Assembly (NCBI GenBank): GCA_963920575.1
Contig: OY986967.1
Coordinates: 9,356,061 to 9,420,060, forward strand
From: Narthecium ossifragum
Lineage: Eukaryota; Streptophyta; Magnoliopsida; Dioscoreales; Nartheciaceae
Length of the DNA: 64,000 bases
Reading direction: 5' to 3'
In this document: piece after piece, positions 30,505 through 41,560 of the stretch
Numbering within the stretch: the stretch's first letter is position 1
Layout: each line of letters opens with the position of its first letter
Program-made: the position numbers and the translations under genes
The notes under the pieces: generated by a model
Databases searched by the model: none
The model's input: the letters and a program-made list of their open reading frames with translations, nothing else
Told to the model about the DNA's origin: nothing

Positions 30505-30580
30505 ATTTTTGGCGCCGTTGCCGGGGATCGAACCCGAGTCACCCGCGTGATAGGCGGGAATACTCACCACTATACTACAA
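30505..30580 (-). other. Primer site extended into a near-complete tRNA-Asp complement
   Basis: After the LTR end and ATTTT, the plus strand reads TGGCGCCGTTGCCGGGGATC, a standard Asp-tRNA primer site. The match then continues through the entire tRNA to tRNA position 5. The minus strand 30580-30513 therefore reads as a tRNA-Asp body with D arm (TAGTGGTGAGTATT), anticodon stem CCCGC/GCGGG and T loop TTCGATC, followed by CCA at 30512-30510. The anticodon position reads ATC instead of GTC. CCA is not encoded in plant nuclear tRNA genes, and there is no T-run terminator, so this is copied tRNA primer rather than a tRNA gene. Confidence 0.82.
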
Positions 30581-31262
30581 ATCCATTCCTTTCTGTAGAA
30601 CAAGATGTCATCAAAGAATACAAGAATGAAACGTCGGAGATGCGATCGGAATAAGATGTTCATAGCAGCCTAGAATGTCGATGGAGCGTTGCACAATCCA
30701 AATGGCATAACTACGTACTTGTAGTGTCCACTATGGATACGAAAAGCAGTCTTATGGATGTCCGCCTCAAACACCCGTATTTGATGATACCTGACCTGCA
30801 AATCTAACTTCAAAAAGTATCCGGCGCCATGCAGCTCATGTATCATGTCATCCACTATAGGTATAGAGAACCGATCCTTCATTGTCACTGCATTGAGCCC
30901 CCTATAATCAGTGCAAAACCTCCATGTGACATCCTTATTCCTGACTAGCAAAACCAGCGAGGAGAATGGGCTTGAACTCGGCCGAATCAATCCGGATTTC
31001 AGCATGTTTGTCACATGTTGTTCGATCTCATTCTTCTGAAAGTGAGCATATTGGTAGGGTCACATATTGCTTCCTCAATCACCGGAATCCGATGCATGAA
31101 TTCCCGTTCAGGCGGCAGCCCGGTGGGTTCGACCATCACATGCCCAAACTCCTCCAATATTTCTGCACCTCCCCAGGTAAATCTGGCTGCGATCCCTCCT
31201 TCCGCGCCGGGTCCTACTTGTATAGCAAGGAGCTCCCCTCCTCTAAACTCCCGCTCCAACAC
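30581..31262 (-). pseudogene. RT N-terminal half (Reina)
   Basis: It encodes [40 protein letters not shown], the [16 protein letters not shown] block and [14 protein letters not shown]. Just before the insertion at 30580 it reaches the catalytic box as VFFDDILFYRKEW. Stops occur after PSTF and near the N-terminus. It joins the segment ending at 28930. Confidence 0.87.
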
Positions 31263-31811
31263 CTATAAGGGAACGGATCGGCTAGCTCCTAATGCTTGGC
31301 TTGTTTGGATTGTATGCTCTCCGCTGTCGGCCTTGAACTTCATGCACATCTTCTCCCAATTGCACGTTACCTAGCCCAATTATTCAAGCCATTGGATCCC
31401 CAGCACCACTTCGATGCCTTGAAGTGAGATAGGATAGAGAGTAGTCGTGAAGATGTAGCCTTGAATCTCCATAGGTATTTCCACATATTTTTCCTTGCAA
31501 AATAGTCTGTCCCCATTAGCTACCCATACCGCGAACTCTTCGATCGGCGTGACCTCCAAGCCCAGGCGCCCTGCAACATCCTTGTTGATGAAGTTATTGG
31601 TCTACCCACTGTCGATTAGCATTGTCATCTGTTGTCTTCCAATACTAGCCATCACCCGCATCGTCCTTGGCCCCAAATAACCGGTCAGTGCGTGAAGTGA
31701 AATACTGGGCTTCTCCTCCCCACTCAGCTCCCCCATTGGAGCTTCCCGATCTGGCCCCCAAGACTGCTCAAACCCATCCTGGTTCTCGTCTGCTGTACCC
31801 GGCTCGTCCAC
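31263..31811 (-). pseudogene. Protease region (Reina)
   Basis: The aspartic protease motif is MTMLIDSG, followed at once by a TAG and then TNNFINKDVAGRLGL. Later it has EVVLGIQWLE. The stop lies inside the active-site loop, so this copy could not make a full protease. The stretch from 31263 to 31400 carries the protease-RT linker with further stops. Confidence 0.8.
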
Positions 31812-32975
31812 CTCGACCCAAAAGGACTGTAGCTTCTGGCACTTGTGCCCAGGCGTAAACCTCTCATCTTAGTTAAAGCACAAGCCCTTCACCCTTCTTT
31901 GCCGCATCTCTTCCAAGGACAACCTTCATACTTTCGGTGGTGGCGCTCGGCTAGGTGGATTGGAGTTAGAGGTCGGTCGGTTCCGGCCAGGTGCCGGTAG
32001 TGCTACCGCTGTGGGCCCCGGTCGGTTTGGAGGGAACGGACTAAATAAGCCACTACTGGCCGGCCGAAATACCTCGAACCGCCCCCAACGCTGCGACTTC
32101 TGTATCTTATCATCCTACAACTACTCATATTCAATGGTTTCCTGTAGTGTCTTTGGCAGGAACACACGTACCACATCAGCAACCTCCTCCTGTAGTCCTC
32201 CCAAAAATGCTCCGATCAATGCAGATTGCTGCCATCCCCTCACTCGCGTTGCCAGTATATCAAACTCCTCTAGCTAGTAGCGCAGAAGACCTGTCTGTCG
32301 AATATGCGATAAAGCCTCATCTTGGTTGATGTAGCGTACCAACCCAAAGCAGGCCAAGATTTCTTTCTGAAATTCCGCCAAGGACAGCTCTGATTGTTCT
32401 TCTTGATTACTGCTCTGGATCCATTGCCACCACTGATTTCGTTCACCCTCCAGGTGGAATGAAACCCACTGAACCATCTCATCCTCTGGTGTTCTATGCA
32501 TCCGGAAGAATTGTTCCACCCGATTCATCCATACGAAGAGATCCTCACCCGAGAATCGATGAAACTCAAGTTTCACTAAAGGACCTCCCCGTCCCCCGGA
32601 TCCTTTGCCCTCTTCTTCTTCATGGTAAGCGGACTTGTGCTTGAAATCAGAGTAAGAGTGTTTCTCTTTTTCCGCCTTTCTGTTCACTCAGTCCGTAGTT
32701 GTTTGCTTTCCTTACATCTTCAGCAGTTCACTCAGTAGCCCATCCGTTTTCTTGGATCTAGCTTCTACTTCACGTCGTGCTGCTTGATTCTCCTCCTCTA
32801 GACGCCGCAAGACCCCATCCATTTTCTTGGATCTAGCGTCGGCCTCGAGTTGGGATGCCTTGTTTTCCTCTTCCAGGTGCTGCAGAGCCTCTTGCATCGC
32901 ACCGAACTCCTCCTGCACTCCTTCCGGGTTCTACTCCAACATGTCAATGCAATCCTTATTCGCCAATGGAGCCAT
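31812..32975 (-). pseudogene. gag: Gag (Reina)
   Basis: ATG at 32975 begins MAPLANKDCIDMLE and meets a TAG at 32931-32933. A coiled-coil N-terminal region with two similar heptad blocks (HLEEENKASQLEADARSKK, then RLEEENQAARREVEARSKK) follows. The gag core has KLEFHRFSGEDLFVWMNRVE, FHLEGERNQWWQWIQSS and a QKEIL motif, and the zinc-finger region near 31850-31890 reads LCFN-stop-DERFTPGHKC. Several TAG stops are present. It is followed directly by protease. Confidence 0.85.
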
Positions 32976-32992
32976 GGTTGTAGGATGGATCT

Positions 32993-33004
32993 GCTCTGGT
33001 ACCA
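32993..33004 (-). promoter_or_regulatory. Primer-binding site of the Reina element (initiator Met tRNA)
   Basis: The minus strand reads TGGTACCAGAGC two bases after the LTR end CTATCA. This is one base away from the usual TGGTATCAGAGC. Confidence 0.85.
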
Positions 33005-33006
33005 CT

Positions 33007-33388
33007 TGATAGGATCAAGGCTACAAAAAATGCATGTGGCACAAGATCTTCCCTCTATTAATGGCAGAGGAACCCCCTTTCTCCAATTAATGGCTGGAAA
33101 ACCTGTGTCTTTTCTATTCTGAAGAAGAAGATGAATTACATGACTCCAACTCTTAAATACCCCAACCCTAATGACAAACGAACTAGGAATCCTACTAAAT
33201 CACAGCCGTCCATTAAAGTCGTACGCCACAAGCAGCATAGGTCTCAATCCAACTATGATAACTACGACATACTAATCCAGCCTTTTAGTTATCTATTAGC
33301 AATAGTAATCAACTAGGATCCTCGACCGACAACCTAAAGATAATGTGGGTTAGGCTTGCGTGACCGAACTGGTCGTGGTCGCCTATCA
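33007..33388 (-). repeat. 5' LTR of the Reina element
   Basis: It is 382 bp, bounded by TGATAGG and CCTATCA, a 7-bp terminal inverted repeat. A short LTR of this size is typical of Reina. The flank TGTTT at 33389 would be one copy of the target duplication, but the other end of the element is lost. Confidence 0.85.
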
Positions 33389-33635
33389 TGTTTTTTGACC
33401 TCTAAGCATATAGACATTCGTGTCTCCTACGAATGTACAAAAGCATATATACAAGGTCTTCTACGTGACATACAACTCGGAAATTGGAACAACTAAATCA
33501 ACTGCTTACAACATTCTGCAGGTATATCCATGGCATTGAGTCCTGAATGAGAGAAAGATGGACAACTGCATTGTTCTATTTTAATTAAGAACCTAATGTT
33601 CGTTTTTCATAATAAAAAAAATTATGATGTCAGAG
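33389..33635. other. Unassigned 247-bp interval between Reina and Tat
   Basis: This AT-rich stretch lies between the Reina LTR and the Tat LTR. I find no ORF of note, no repeat shared with the rest of the window and no RNA gene. It is the only sizeable piece I cannot assign to a retrotransposon, and may be older host DNA. Confidence 0.6.
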
Positions 33636-33792
33636 TGTTAGCCAAAATAATAATTAACCAATCAATGGTTGGCATGCCAACTTAATAAAAATGGCCGACG
33701 ACCTTTCCAATCTAACTGGATGATCATTTGATATAATGTGCAGGAAGTCATTGACCAAATGAAGAAAGACAAGAGAAACATCGGCCATGGCC

Positions 33793-33870
33793 GATGATGA
33801 TATATACACAAAAGAAGCATCGCCCAAGAACGATGATGATCTATGCACAAAAGAAGCATCGGCCAAGAAG
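33793..33870. repeat. Two 39-bp tandem units in the Tat LTR
   Basis: Each unit starts GATGATGAT and contains CACAAAAGAAGCATCG and CCAAGAA. The same two units occur in the 3' LTR at 63298-63375. They lie upstream of the TATA box, as LTR enhancer repeats often do. Confidence 0.8.
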
Positions 33871-34089
33871 AATGATGTGGCAACTTAAGAACGATCATCG
33901 ACCAAAATTAGGACCTGGCAACACAAGGAAAGCTCATCGCCCAGATGAAACCGTCATCGATCAAACCATAACGTGCAAAAATTTGGAAACATCGGAGGAC
34001 GTGGGACACGAGGCTCATCAAGAGTGAAAGATGGAAGATAGTGGAGAACGTGTTGAGCGGGAGTTACAAGACGGTTTAACCACTTAAAG

Positions 34090-34097
34090 TATAAATA
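34090..34097 (+). promoter_or_regulatory. TATA box of the Tat LTR
   Basis: TATAAATA, followed about 15-25 bp later by a pyrimidine-rich initiator-like stretch (CTTCTCTTTCACTG). The counterpart in the 3' LTR is at 63594-63601. Confidence 0.7.
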
Positions 34098-34504
34098 GTC
34101 TTCTCTTTCACTGTGTAATCTCTCTCACAAACCAAATCCAGAGCCTACGAGCATGATATTTTCTTTCAATATGTTTCACGTAAGTTATTTTATTTAATAA
34201 AATGAGTATGTTTCTTTTAATCTTAGTTCTTTCTTTTCGCATAATGTAGTTTTCATTACTGGTTTAGGGTAAATCCTGTAACATTAGATCTTTATGATAC
34301 TTTCTTTATTGTTTTCTTTACTTAGTTTAATTTAGATGTTCATTATTCAAATGGCTTTTAAATAGATCACAGTAGGTCTAACTTATCGTTTCCTTGATTT
34401 AGTAATTTAGGATGATTTTTACGGCTTTCTACATTAACTTAGCAGTTTTAAAATAATTTACACGTTTCCAGTAGATTAATTTAAGATTAATTTAGGTTTA
34501 ATCT

Positions 34505-37387
34505 TGTGAGGACCCGTTCCTCTAACTTGAATCGACCGCGTAGGTCGAGGGCTATTTCTTGTTGGTTCGGTTCCACATCAGGTACAATCGGGTGATCGTA
34601 TGGTAGTTTTTGACCCCAGGGGCATTTTGGTAAATATGCTCCTTGGTGGCCAGTTTCACACCCGCGTTGCACACACAGTCTTGGATTGATGTATGTGTTT
34701 GATTAGGACCGGACGGCAGAGATCAGTTCCGCATCGGGCTCGATCGGATCGGACGGCCAAGATCAGTTCTGATCTCTATATATATCCTTGTTCTTCTCTC
34801 GCCTCCTTTCTTTTCACTTCCTCTCTTTCTCTCTCCTCCCTTGGGCTGCCGGCTGAATCCTTGGAGCTTGGGCTTGTGGATTTTCGGCTTGGATCTGCGG
34901 GGATCTAAGGCGAGGATCTAGTAGATTGACTACTTGTCTTCACAAGTAGGTGTTTCTACACAATTCCTATGAGTTGGTAACCCTAGGATCATCTTTTCGT
35001 ATTTTGTGGCTGTTGGTTTTGTTGGAATGCTATGATTTTCTATATTCTAGTCCCTTGGCTAGTTTAGAAGCTAGCTATGGTTTAAATTCCGTATTCTTTT
35101 GGACGAATTCCATTTTTTTGTCGGTTTTTCGACGGGGTTGGACTCATATTTGATATTTCACGATCTGAGTTTGGTTTTTATTGCATGAATGAATTCTCCA
35201 GCACCAAATAGACCTCCCTGCAAAGTTTGAATGGATTCCATCGTTGTTTGCTAGATCAAATCCAACAAATTCAGTTTTTCATCGGTTTCGTCGGTTTTCG
35301 GACAATCTGATTTAATTTGATGGATTTGATCATCCAAAGTTTGGATTTCTTAGTGTCATTCGATTCCCCACATCCAAATGTACATGCCAGCCAAATTTGG
35401 TTTGATTTCGATACGTTTTGATAGATCAAATCCAAGAAATTGGATCTCATGTACTGTTTCAACACTATTCACTCTTCTCTGCGAGTATGAAGGATCGATC
35501 ATTTGGATGAAATGATCGATCACTTCCATTGAAGTGCTCTACTCCGTATGAAGAAGTTCCATTTTCTTAGGACAAGAAGATCGATCCTCTTCTTGACAGA
35601 GGGTGTGCTTGAGGATGATCGATCCTGCTTCCCTAGACAGAAGACCACTTTGGTTCCAGAAGATCGATCATTCTTCCTCGGACAGAACACCATCTTCAGG
35701 AAGATCGATCTTCTTATGATAGAAGATCGATCCTTCCTTCCAAGGCAGGGATCACCCATGTAAATTATCGATCATATGGGGTAAGATGATCAATTCATTA
35801 TGTGGTGATTTGTATAATTGATCCGAATTCAATGTTTTCGATTTCTTTTTGACCCGGTTTTCTCGTGGGGTTTTCCTGATGATAAGTAGTGATTATTATA
35901 ATATTTTAATCAGGATTTTAACCGGTTTATCCTTGGATTACGCCGTGATTTATATTCCGGATCGGTTTACCAATTTCTACCAGTTTTTAAGCAGTTTCCC
36001 GATAAAACATGTTATACCTATATGAATATAGTTTGTGATTGCTCTATCGCTTTATGGGTAACCGGGGGAGTGACGACCCCCAGGAATGTTTAGTATAAAT
36101 GGAGCGGAGGTGTGCCCTGCATGCTTAGTGTAGATTTACTGCTTTGATTAATAGCCCCGCTGATTGCCGGCATGCTCCGGGGGTATAACCCGTTGTACTG
36201 GTAGATTATATATATCTTGTATGTGTGGCTTGTTGGCTTGGTGAGGGTTGTATCCCCTTGTATCAATTTTGGTTGACAGCTGCGGACGTCTTTGTAATGC
36301 CGAAATTGGCTCTGTTGTTGTTGCTTGGCCGTTGGCCAGTTACCTGCGGGGTAACTGTGGAACCTTAGTTTGTCAGGTGCCGGAGAGCACTGAAGACTAT
36401 TGTATATCTGTGTTTATCGCTGTGCTCTAATCGTCATATTGTTACATAGCTTACATGTATTGTTACATATCTGTGTTTATTGCATAGCTTACATGTATTT
36501 GAGACCCTTGCTAAGCTCACCCCTTTGGCTAGCTAGAGGCTATGCCTAGCTCTATACAATTGACGTCATCTTGTTACATGCTTATATCTCTTTATCTGTG
36601 CCTGAGCATTGCATGCATCTTGTTTGCATTAGAGCATAAGGCTAGGGTGTGGGTGAATAGGGTATTCTCCAATCCGAGGCTTTCGGGTAGCTCGGATCTA
36701 GCTTTAGGACTGTGGCTGGCTAGCCAGGACTAGGGCGTGATTGTTATGCCATATCTCTATATTCTTGAGGATGGGTCTAGTTGGCTATCATCTGTTGTTT
36801 GAGGTGTAGAGGTCACCTAGAGTTCTCTTCTCATGCTCAGTATCCGTGTTAAGGGAAGTTACGTGCTACCCTGGGTCCTACCCCTTTGTTGTTCAGCGAT
36901 GGGCGCTTGGTGGTTGAGAGAGACGGTTGTTGACGGTTGAGGTCACAGAGCGCGTGCCCTAAGGTAGGCGGTGGACGTAACATGAGTTTTCCTTAGAGAT
37001 GAGACATAACCCGGGACTTTGTAGTTTCCCCTCTTTCCTGTGCAATGTAGAGTAGAGTAGAACCCTACTAAGCTTATTGCTCACTCCTACCCGGACTGCA
37101 TTTGCGGGTGCAGGCGTCAACTCTTCCTCGGTGATTCCAGCTAGATCAGATCTTGGCGCCTTGTCGACTTCCGGAGGCGTTTGAAGTCTCAGAGGGACAA
37201 ATGTATTTTGGCAGCTTTTGTTTAAAGTTACCTTTTGAGGATGATGTATTTAACGTTTAATATATGAAATCATGTTCACACTTTTGATTGAGTTTTATTC
37301 CAGAATGTAATATTTAGCTTTATCTTTATGTCCTTGGAAGTCTTTAAGTTCAAATTAATTCCGCTTAGTGTAATGTCACGCCGTATC
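34505..37387 (+). repeat. Family B LTR, 3' end cut off and fused to Tekay
   Basis: It starts TGTGAGGACC and carries TATATATAT at 34777-34785, with a pyrimidine-rich leader after it. It holds a GATCGATC cluster at 35493-35731 and the inner B blocks. It lacks the final 50 or so bases: sequence breaks near TGTCACGCCGTATC, and Tekay LTR sequence starts at 37388. Short ORFs over it are not supported. Confidence 0.82.
34777..34785 (+). promoter_or_regulatory. TATA box of the family B LTR
   Basis: TATATATAT lies about 270 bp into the LTR and directly precedes a long pyrimidine-rich leader (CTTGTTCTTCTCTCGCCTCC), the arrangement expected of a core promoter and transcript start. Confidence 0.65.
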
Positions 37388-39453
37388 GAAAGTCAAGTGA
37401 GATCGTCGTGAAGGATCGATCCTTCCTTGGATCCCTTTTGAGGAAGGATCGATCATTCATAAGTCGGTTCGTTTGCCTATAAAGCAGACGAGATCGTCTT
37501 CCTTGAATCCCTTTTGAAATCCGGCGATTTGAGCTCAGATCTCGCGATTTTTGAGGGCATCTGAGGACGATCCAAGGCCTAGCTGCTTGGATCTAAGTTG
37601 CTCTTGCTCCGGTAGGGATTCTTACCTACTTTTATTCCGGGTTTTTGGAGTTTCCGATTTGATTGTGTCCTTATACATAGATCTCTCTATATGCATGTTT
37701 GTTTCTCGTGTTTTCACCGGTTTTGGACTCGTGGGATCATGATCTATCAGATCCCAGAGTTTCGTGATGTTTGGATGTCTCTTCCGCCAGTATTTCTCGC
37801 CGGAAGGACGGTGGAGAACCCATCGGGATCGATCCTTCTCGAGGGAGGATCGATCTCTCTGGGTTGGTCATGCTACGCCCGATGAAGGATCGATCTCCTG
37901 CTTGGAGAAGATCGATCCTGGTTCTTGGGTAGCATGGTTACCCTTCGTCACGAAGAAGATCGATCTTCCTGGGAGGAAGGATCGATCTTGCTTGGTGCGG
38001 AAATTAAGGGTGCCCTCTGTTTCGAGAAAGATTGATCTTCCTGGAAGGATAGATCGATCTTCTTTGTCTCGGCAGTGAGGGAAGCTCACTGTTACTTAAA
38101 AGATTCATTCTTTCGTTGGGAAGGATCGATCCTTCAGTAGCTGAGAGGGTTTTTCATGATTTTTGCCCACGGGGCTTGGTATGTCGGTTTTTCTTACCGC
38201 TTTATACCTTGTACATATGTTTAAGCATGTTAGCCGTATAATAGGGCAGTGGTGAACCGGGGGAGTGATGACTCCCGGGATGTTTAGAATAAACGGGCGG
38301 GTAGCCCTACAGCTTTCCCTAGCCTTGCATGCCGGCGTGCGCCGAGGGCCTTACTTGTTATATATGTGAGCTGTTATTTGCGGGGATGCTTCCCGGTGCA
38401 GGTTTTGTGGCGGACTGCTGGCAGTTTGTGGTGGTACCACTGCAGCAGTCCCTAGACCTTATTTATCTGTTCACCACCCCGGGCAGGCAGGGTGCCGTGC
38501 TCAGACCCTGCTTTTGTATATCATCACATACAGTTGCATGTCTATCTTTTATTTATCATGCGCATGCTCATACATGCATTGTTTTGTGCACTAGTTGCAT
38601 CTGTGTAGGGTGTTGCCGATCCGGGGTTTTTGGGTAGCCCGGATCTAGCTCTAGGGTTGTTGCGGGTAGCTTGGCCCAGGACCCGATCTGTAGTATTCAG
38701 TCGTTTCGATGATAGGGTTAGTTTGACCTGAATACATGATGTTTGATGTTTAGAGGTCGTGTCTGCCTCGAGCCAGATGTTGTGGGTGCAACCGTTGTTA
38801 GTTCTTATCCTTGGGGGGCCTTCGGAGGGGTCCCGCCCAGGCAGTGTCTGTTCCTGCCCACAGTGGCTACCAGTGTGGGCCCAGTTCGTTAGGGTGACCA
38901 CAGCTGGAACCCTGTGACACTAGGTGTACTCAGGATGGGCCCAGTTCTTGAGGGTGACCATGGTTGGGTATACCTAGGGACACCGGCAAAGGGTTATGGG
39001 ACACTTGCTGCACACCCAAGTCTTGCTCGAGGGCAACACTGTTGTGTTCCCTCCCTTGTGAGTGTCATAGTGTAGTGCCCCTGCTGAGCTTAGTGCTCTC
39101 TTCTACCCGGGCTGCGTTTTCCAGGTGCTGGCGCTAGCTATTCTTCGGTCGCCCCTACCGGGCCGGTGTTTGGTGACGTGGCGGCGTCTGGCGGTGCTTG
39201 AGAGGTGGCGATCTTTCAGCTTTACACCTTTTTGTTATAGATAGTCTCCTACGGGAGCGATAAATGTATGATTTCCCTGTTTTGAGGTTTTGTAATATTA
39301 TATCAGTTTCAGTTCTTGAGTTTGTAATTTGTGTGAATACAGGATGACTATGTTTTGTTAGGGTAACCACTACGATTAGAGGGAAACCTCGCCAAAATTT
39401 CCGCAGTAGATTAGGTTCCGCTTCGCGTCGCCCGGCCCGGTCGGGGCGCGACA
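37388..39453 (+). repeat. 5' LTR of Tekay copy 3, lacking its first 254 bp
   Basis: It matches 44691-46758 from GAAAGTCAAGTGAGATCG onward and ends GGGGCGCGACA. Compared with the 3' LTR it lacks about 15 bp just before the end (GTTGGGCCTACGC region). A TATAAAG site at 37478-37484 and a GATCGATC array at 37414-38131 are retained. Confidence 0.88.
37478..37484 (+). promoter_or_regulatory. TATA box in the 5' LTR of Tekay copy 3
   Basis: TATAAAG within the conserved context TTTGCCTATAAAGCAGACGA, also at 44772-44778 in the 3' LTR. Position and context fit a core promoter. Confidence 0.6.
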
Positions 39454-39456
39454 ACT

Positions 39457-39468
39457 TGGTATCAGAGC
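39457..39468 (+). promoter_or_regulatory. Primer-binding site of Tekay copy 3 (initiator Met tRNA)
   Basis: TGGTATCAGAGC, three bases after the LTR end GCGCGACA, a full match to the usual initiator Met primer site. Confidence 0.92.
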
Positions 39469-39658
39469 TTAGGCTGTAGATCCCAGGGTGTTAGGATCAG
39501 GATTTGGTTGACATTGAGCGTGGACTGGGTTAGTTCTATGTCTAGAACATCCTTGCATGCTCTCCTTGCGATGTTTTATGCTTTTCCGCTTTATTGATGT
39601 GTTGTTTGTTTTGCCGTTCTGACGAGTGAAAGCTCGTTTGCTGTTGGTGATCGTGCAA

Positions 39659-40984
39659 ATGTCGGGAGTTCGCATCCGACCTGCGGTTGCCGGTCGGGGC
39701 GGGGTACGACCTGGTCGACCCGCCCGACCGGACAGGACTGCTCTTGTCAGGGTGGCCCGGGCTAGACGGACTGTACCATCACCAGCAGCGGTTTCGGTCG
39801 CAGAAGCAGAGGTCTTCCTCGCCGAGGAGGAGGCCCCTATTCCTGTCGACGGGCGGGCCTTAGTGGCTATCACGATGGCTTTCCAGCGGCTGAACCCGCC
39901 TAGGTTCAGCAGTGCGTCTGGAGATCCGACCGCAGCGGATGACTGGCTCGACGGAGTCTCGGGCGTCCTTGAGGCTCTCTTCGTCGAGGACGACCGGGTT
40001 CGGGTCACCCTGGCAACGTTCCAGCTCGATGGAGACGCTCGTGACTGGTGGCGCACCGCCCAGCACACCAGTGACGGAGAGGTGCCACTGTGGGAGTTCA
40101 GGGTGATGTTCTTGGACGTGCACTTTCCAGCTAGTGCACGTGACGCCCTGACCCGCGAGTACCAGTCCCTCTTGCAGGGTACTCGCTCATTTCAGCCGTA
40201 CGGCTCCCGGTTCACGCACCTCGTTCGGTTTGGAGGGTCAGTTGCAGCAGAGCAGGCAGCCAGGGTGCGTCAGTTCGAGTGGGGACTTCGGCCAGAGATC
40301 CGGCGGCAGACGAGCTCGCACTACTTCCAGTCGTACTCAGCGATCCTGAACTGTGCCTTGTATGTAGAGGCTCAGTTGCGGGACGACAGGTGCCGGGCAG
40401 TTCCACCGGCACCCCTCACCAGTACGCAGCAGCGACCCCAGGGCATAGGGGGGTTCGGCAGGGGGCAGCCGTGGCGTCAGCGGCCTTCTTAGCAGCAGCC
40501 GCAGCGTGCACCGTAGTACCAGCCACCACTACCGAGCCCACCATCCCCGTTCCTACTGACGGCCGGGCCATCTGGGCAGGCTTCGTTTGGGGGGAGCCAG
40601 GGACGGCAGCCTGGCAGCGCGTCACCCACTTGCTACCACTGCGGGCAGCCGGGACACTACCGTATAGACTGTCCTTCGCGAGGACCGCAGAGCGCTATGC
40701 CGCAAGGCAGTAGAGGCGGAGGGTCCAGTGCCTGGCAGGGGAGCGGGGGTGGACGCGGGCCGAGGCGTCCCAGAGGCAGAGGAGGCCAGCGGGGGCAGGT
40801 GTTTGCCCTTCTAGTTCGTGAGCGGCAAGACACCGTTCAGCTGTACCAGCCGCCACCACAGTACCAGCAGCCATTACAGTGCCAGCAGCCACAGCAGTAC
40901 CAGCAGCCGTGGTAGTATCAGCAGGCAGCGGCAGAGCCATCCGTCCTCAGAGGTATCTTTCAGCTTTCCAATTCTTTAGTAGAT
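39659..40984 (+). pseudogene. gag: Gag part of the Tekay copy 3 polyprotein
   Basis: ATG at 39659 begins MSGVRIRPAVAGRGGVRPGR. The N-terminus is R/G/P-rich. The gag core has FQRLNPPRFSSASGDPTAAD, DARDWWRTAQHTSDG and LTREYQSLLQGTRSF. A complete CCHC knuckle (CYHCGQPGHYRIDC) is at 40631-40672, followed by a G/R-rich and then Q-rich tail. TAG stops at 40490, 40514 and 40913 interrupt it; at least the first is a CAG in copy 2. The frame is the same as protease and pol downstream. Confidence 0.9.
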
Positions 40985-41560
40985 GTGCTGATAGATTCAG
41001 GGGCGTCTCACTCCTACATTGCTAGCATGTGCATGGCATCGTTAGGGTTAGAGACGAGTCGGCTAGAGGTGGCACAGTCTGTAGACTCACCGATCGGCGG
41101 AGCGGTCAGGGTGGACCGGGTCTGCCGATCTTGTTCCTTGGAGGTTGGAGGCCTCCGGGTCTGTCTAGACCTGCGGGTGCTAGACATGACCGGCTTTGAC
41201 GTGATACTCGGTATGGACTGGTTGGCAGCATACCGGGGCGTCATTGACTGTGGTCGCCGGAGGGTGGTTGCTTGGACACCCGACGGGACACGGTTTGTGT
41301 TGTTGGGGGATCGGTTCTCCGCCGATTCCTTTGCTTGTGGTGTAGGGAGGCGTGGCAGGGAGCTCTCAGCCTTGTTGGCCAGCCTGTCCCTGTCCGGTTC
41401 TGAGGGAGTGCAGCAACGCAGTTTTCCCAGGATCGTGTGCGACTACACTGACGTGTTTCCCGAGGTGTTGCCAGGGCTTCCACCACCCAGAGAGGTCGAT
41501 TTTGAGATCAACCTAGTACCAGGTACCGCACCGATCTCTCTCCCAGCTTTCAGGATAGCA
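40985..41560 (+). pseudogene. Aspartic protease of Tekay copy 3
   Basis: It has the active-site motif [13 protein letters not shown] and the C-terminal [20 protein letters not shown]. It would release gag and pol products from the precursor. The domain itself has no stop and is the only complete Tekay protease in the window, since copies 1 and 2 have deletions here. It belongs to a polyprotein broken elsewhere. Confidence 0.9.

Larger units (their letters stand above)
28468..33388 (-). mobile_element. Reina-type chromovirus, 3' half missing
   Basis: It reads on the minus strand, with a short 5' LTR (33388-33007), primer site, gag, protease, RT and part of RNase H. Integrase and the 3' LTR are absent, replaced at 28467 by an LTR fragment. 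RT is split at 28931-30580 by a family A LTR plus a tRNA-like tail. The short LTR and the gag motifs point to the Reina lineage. Assignment within Ty3/gypsy is certain; the exact lineage is less so. Confidence 0.82.
33636..34504 (+). repeat. 5' LTR of the Tat element, U3 side
   Basis: It starts TGTTAGCCAAAATAAT and matches 63142-64000 throughout (TGTAAGCCAAAATAATGG there). It is interrupted at 34505 by a family B LTR, where AATCT (34500-34504) is the expected left target copy. Its 3' remainder is not present. It contains a 39-bp tandem repeat and a TATA box. Confidence 0.88.

Noticed and set aside
30510..30580. A functional tRNA-Asp gene on the minus strand
   Set aside because: CCA is present in the DNA, tRNA positions 1-4 are missing, the anticodon position reads ATC, there is no T-run terminator, and it directly follows an LTR at the primer-site position.
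38329..38637. Cys-rich 100-codon ORF in the Tekay LTR
   Set aside because: It lies inside the LTR, lacks a partner in the other LTR copies (the frame is broken at 45600-45900), and matches no family I know.
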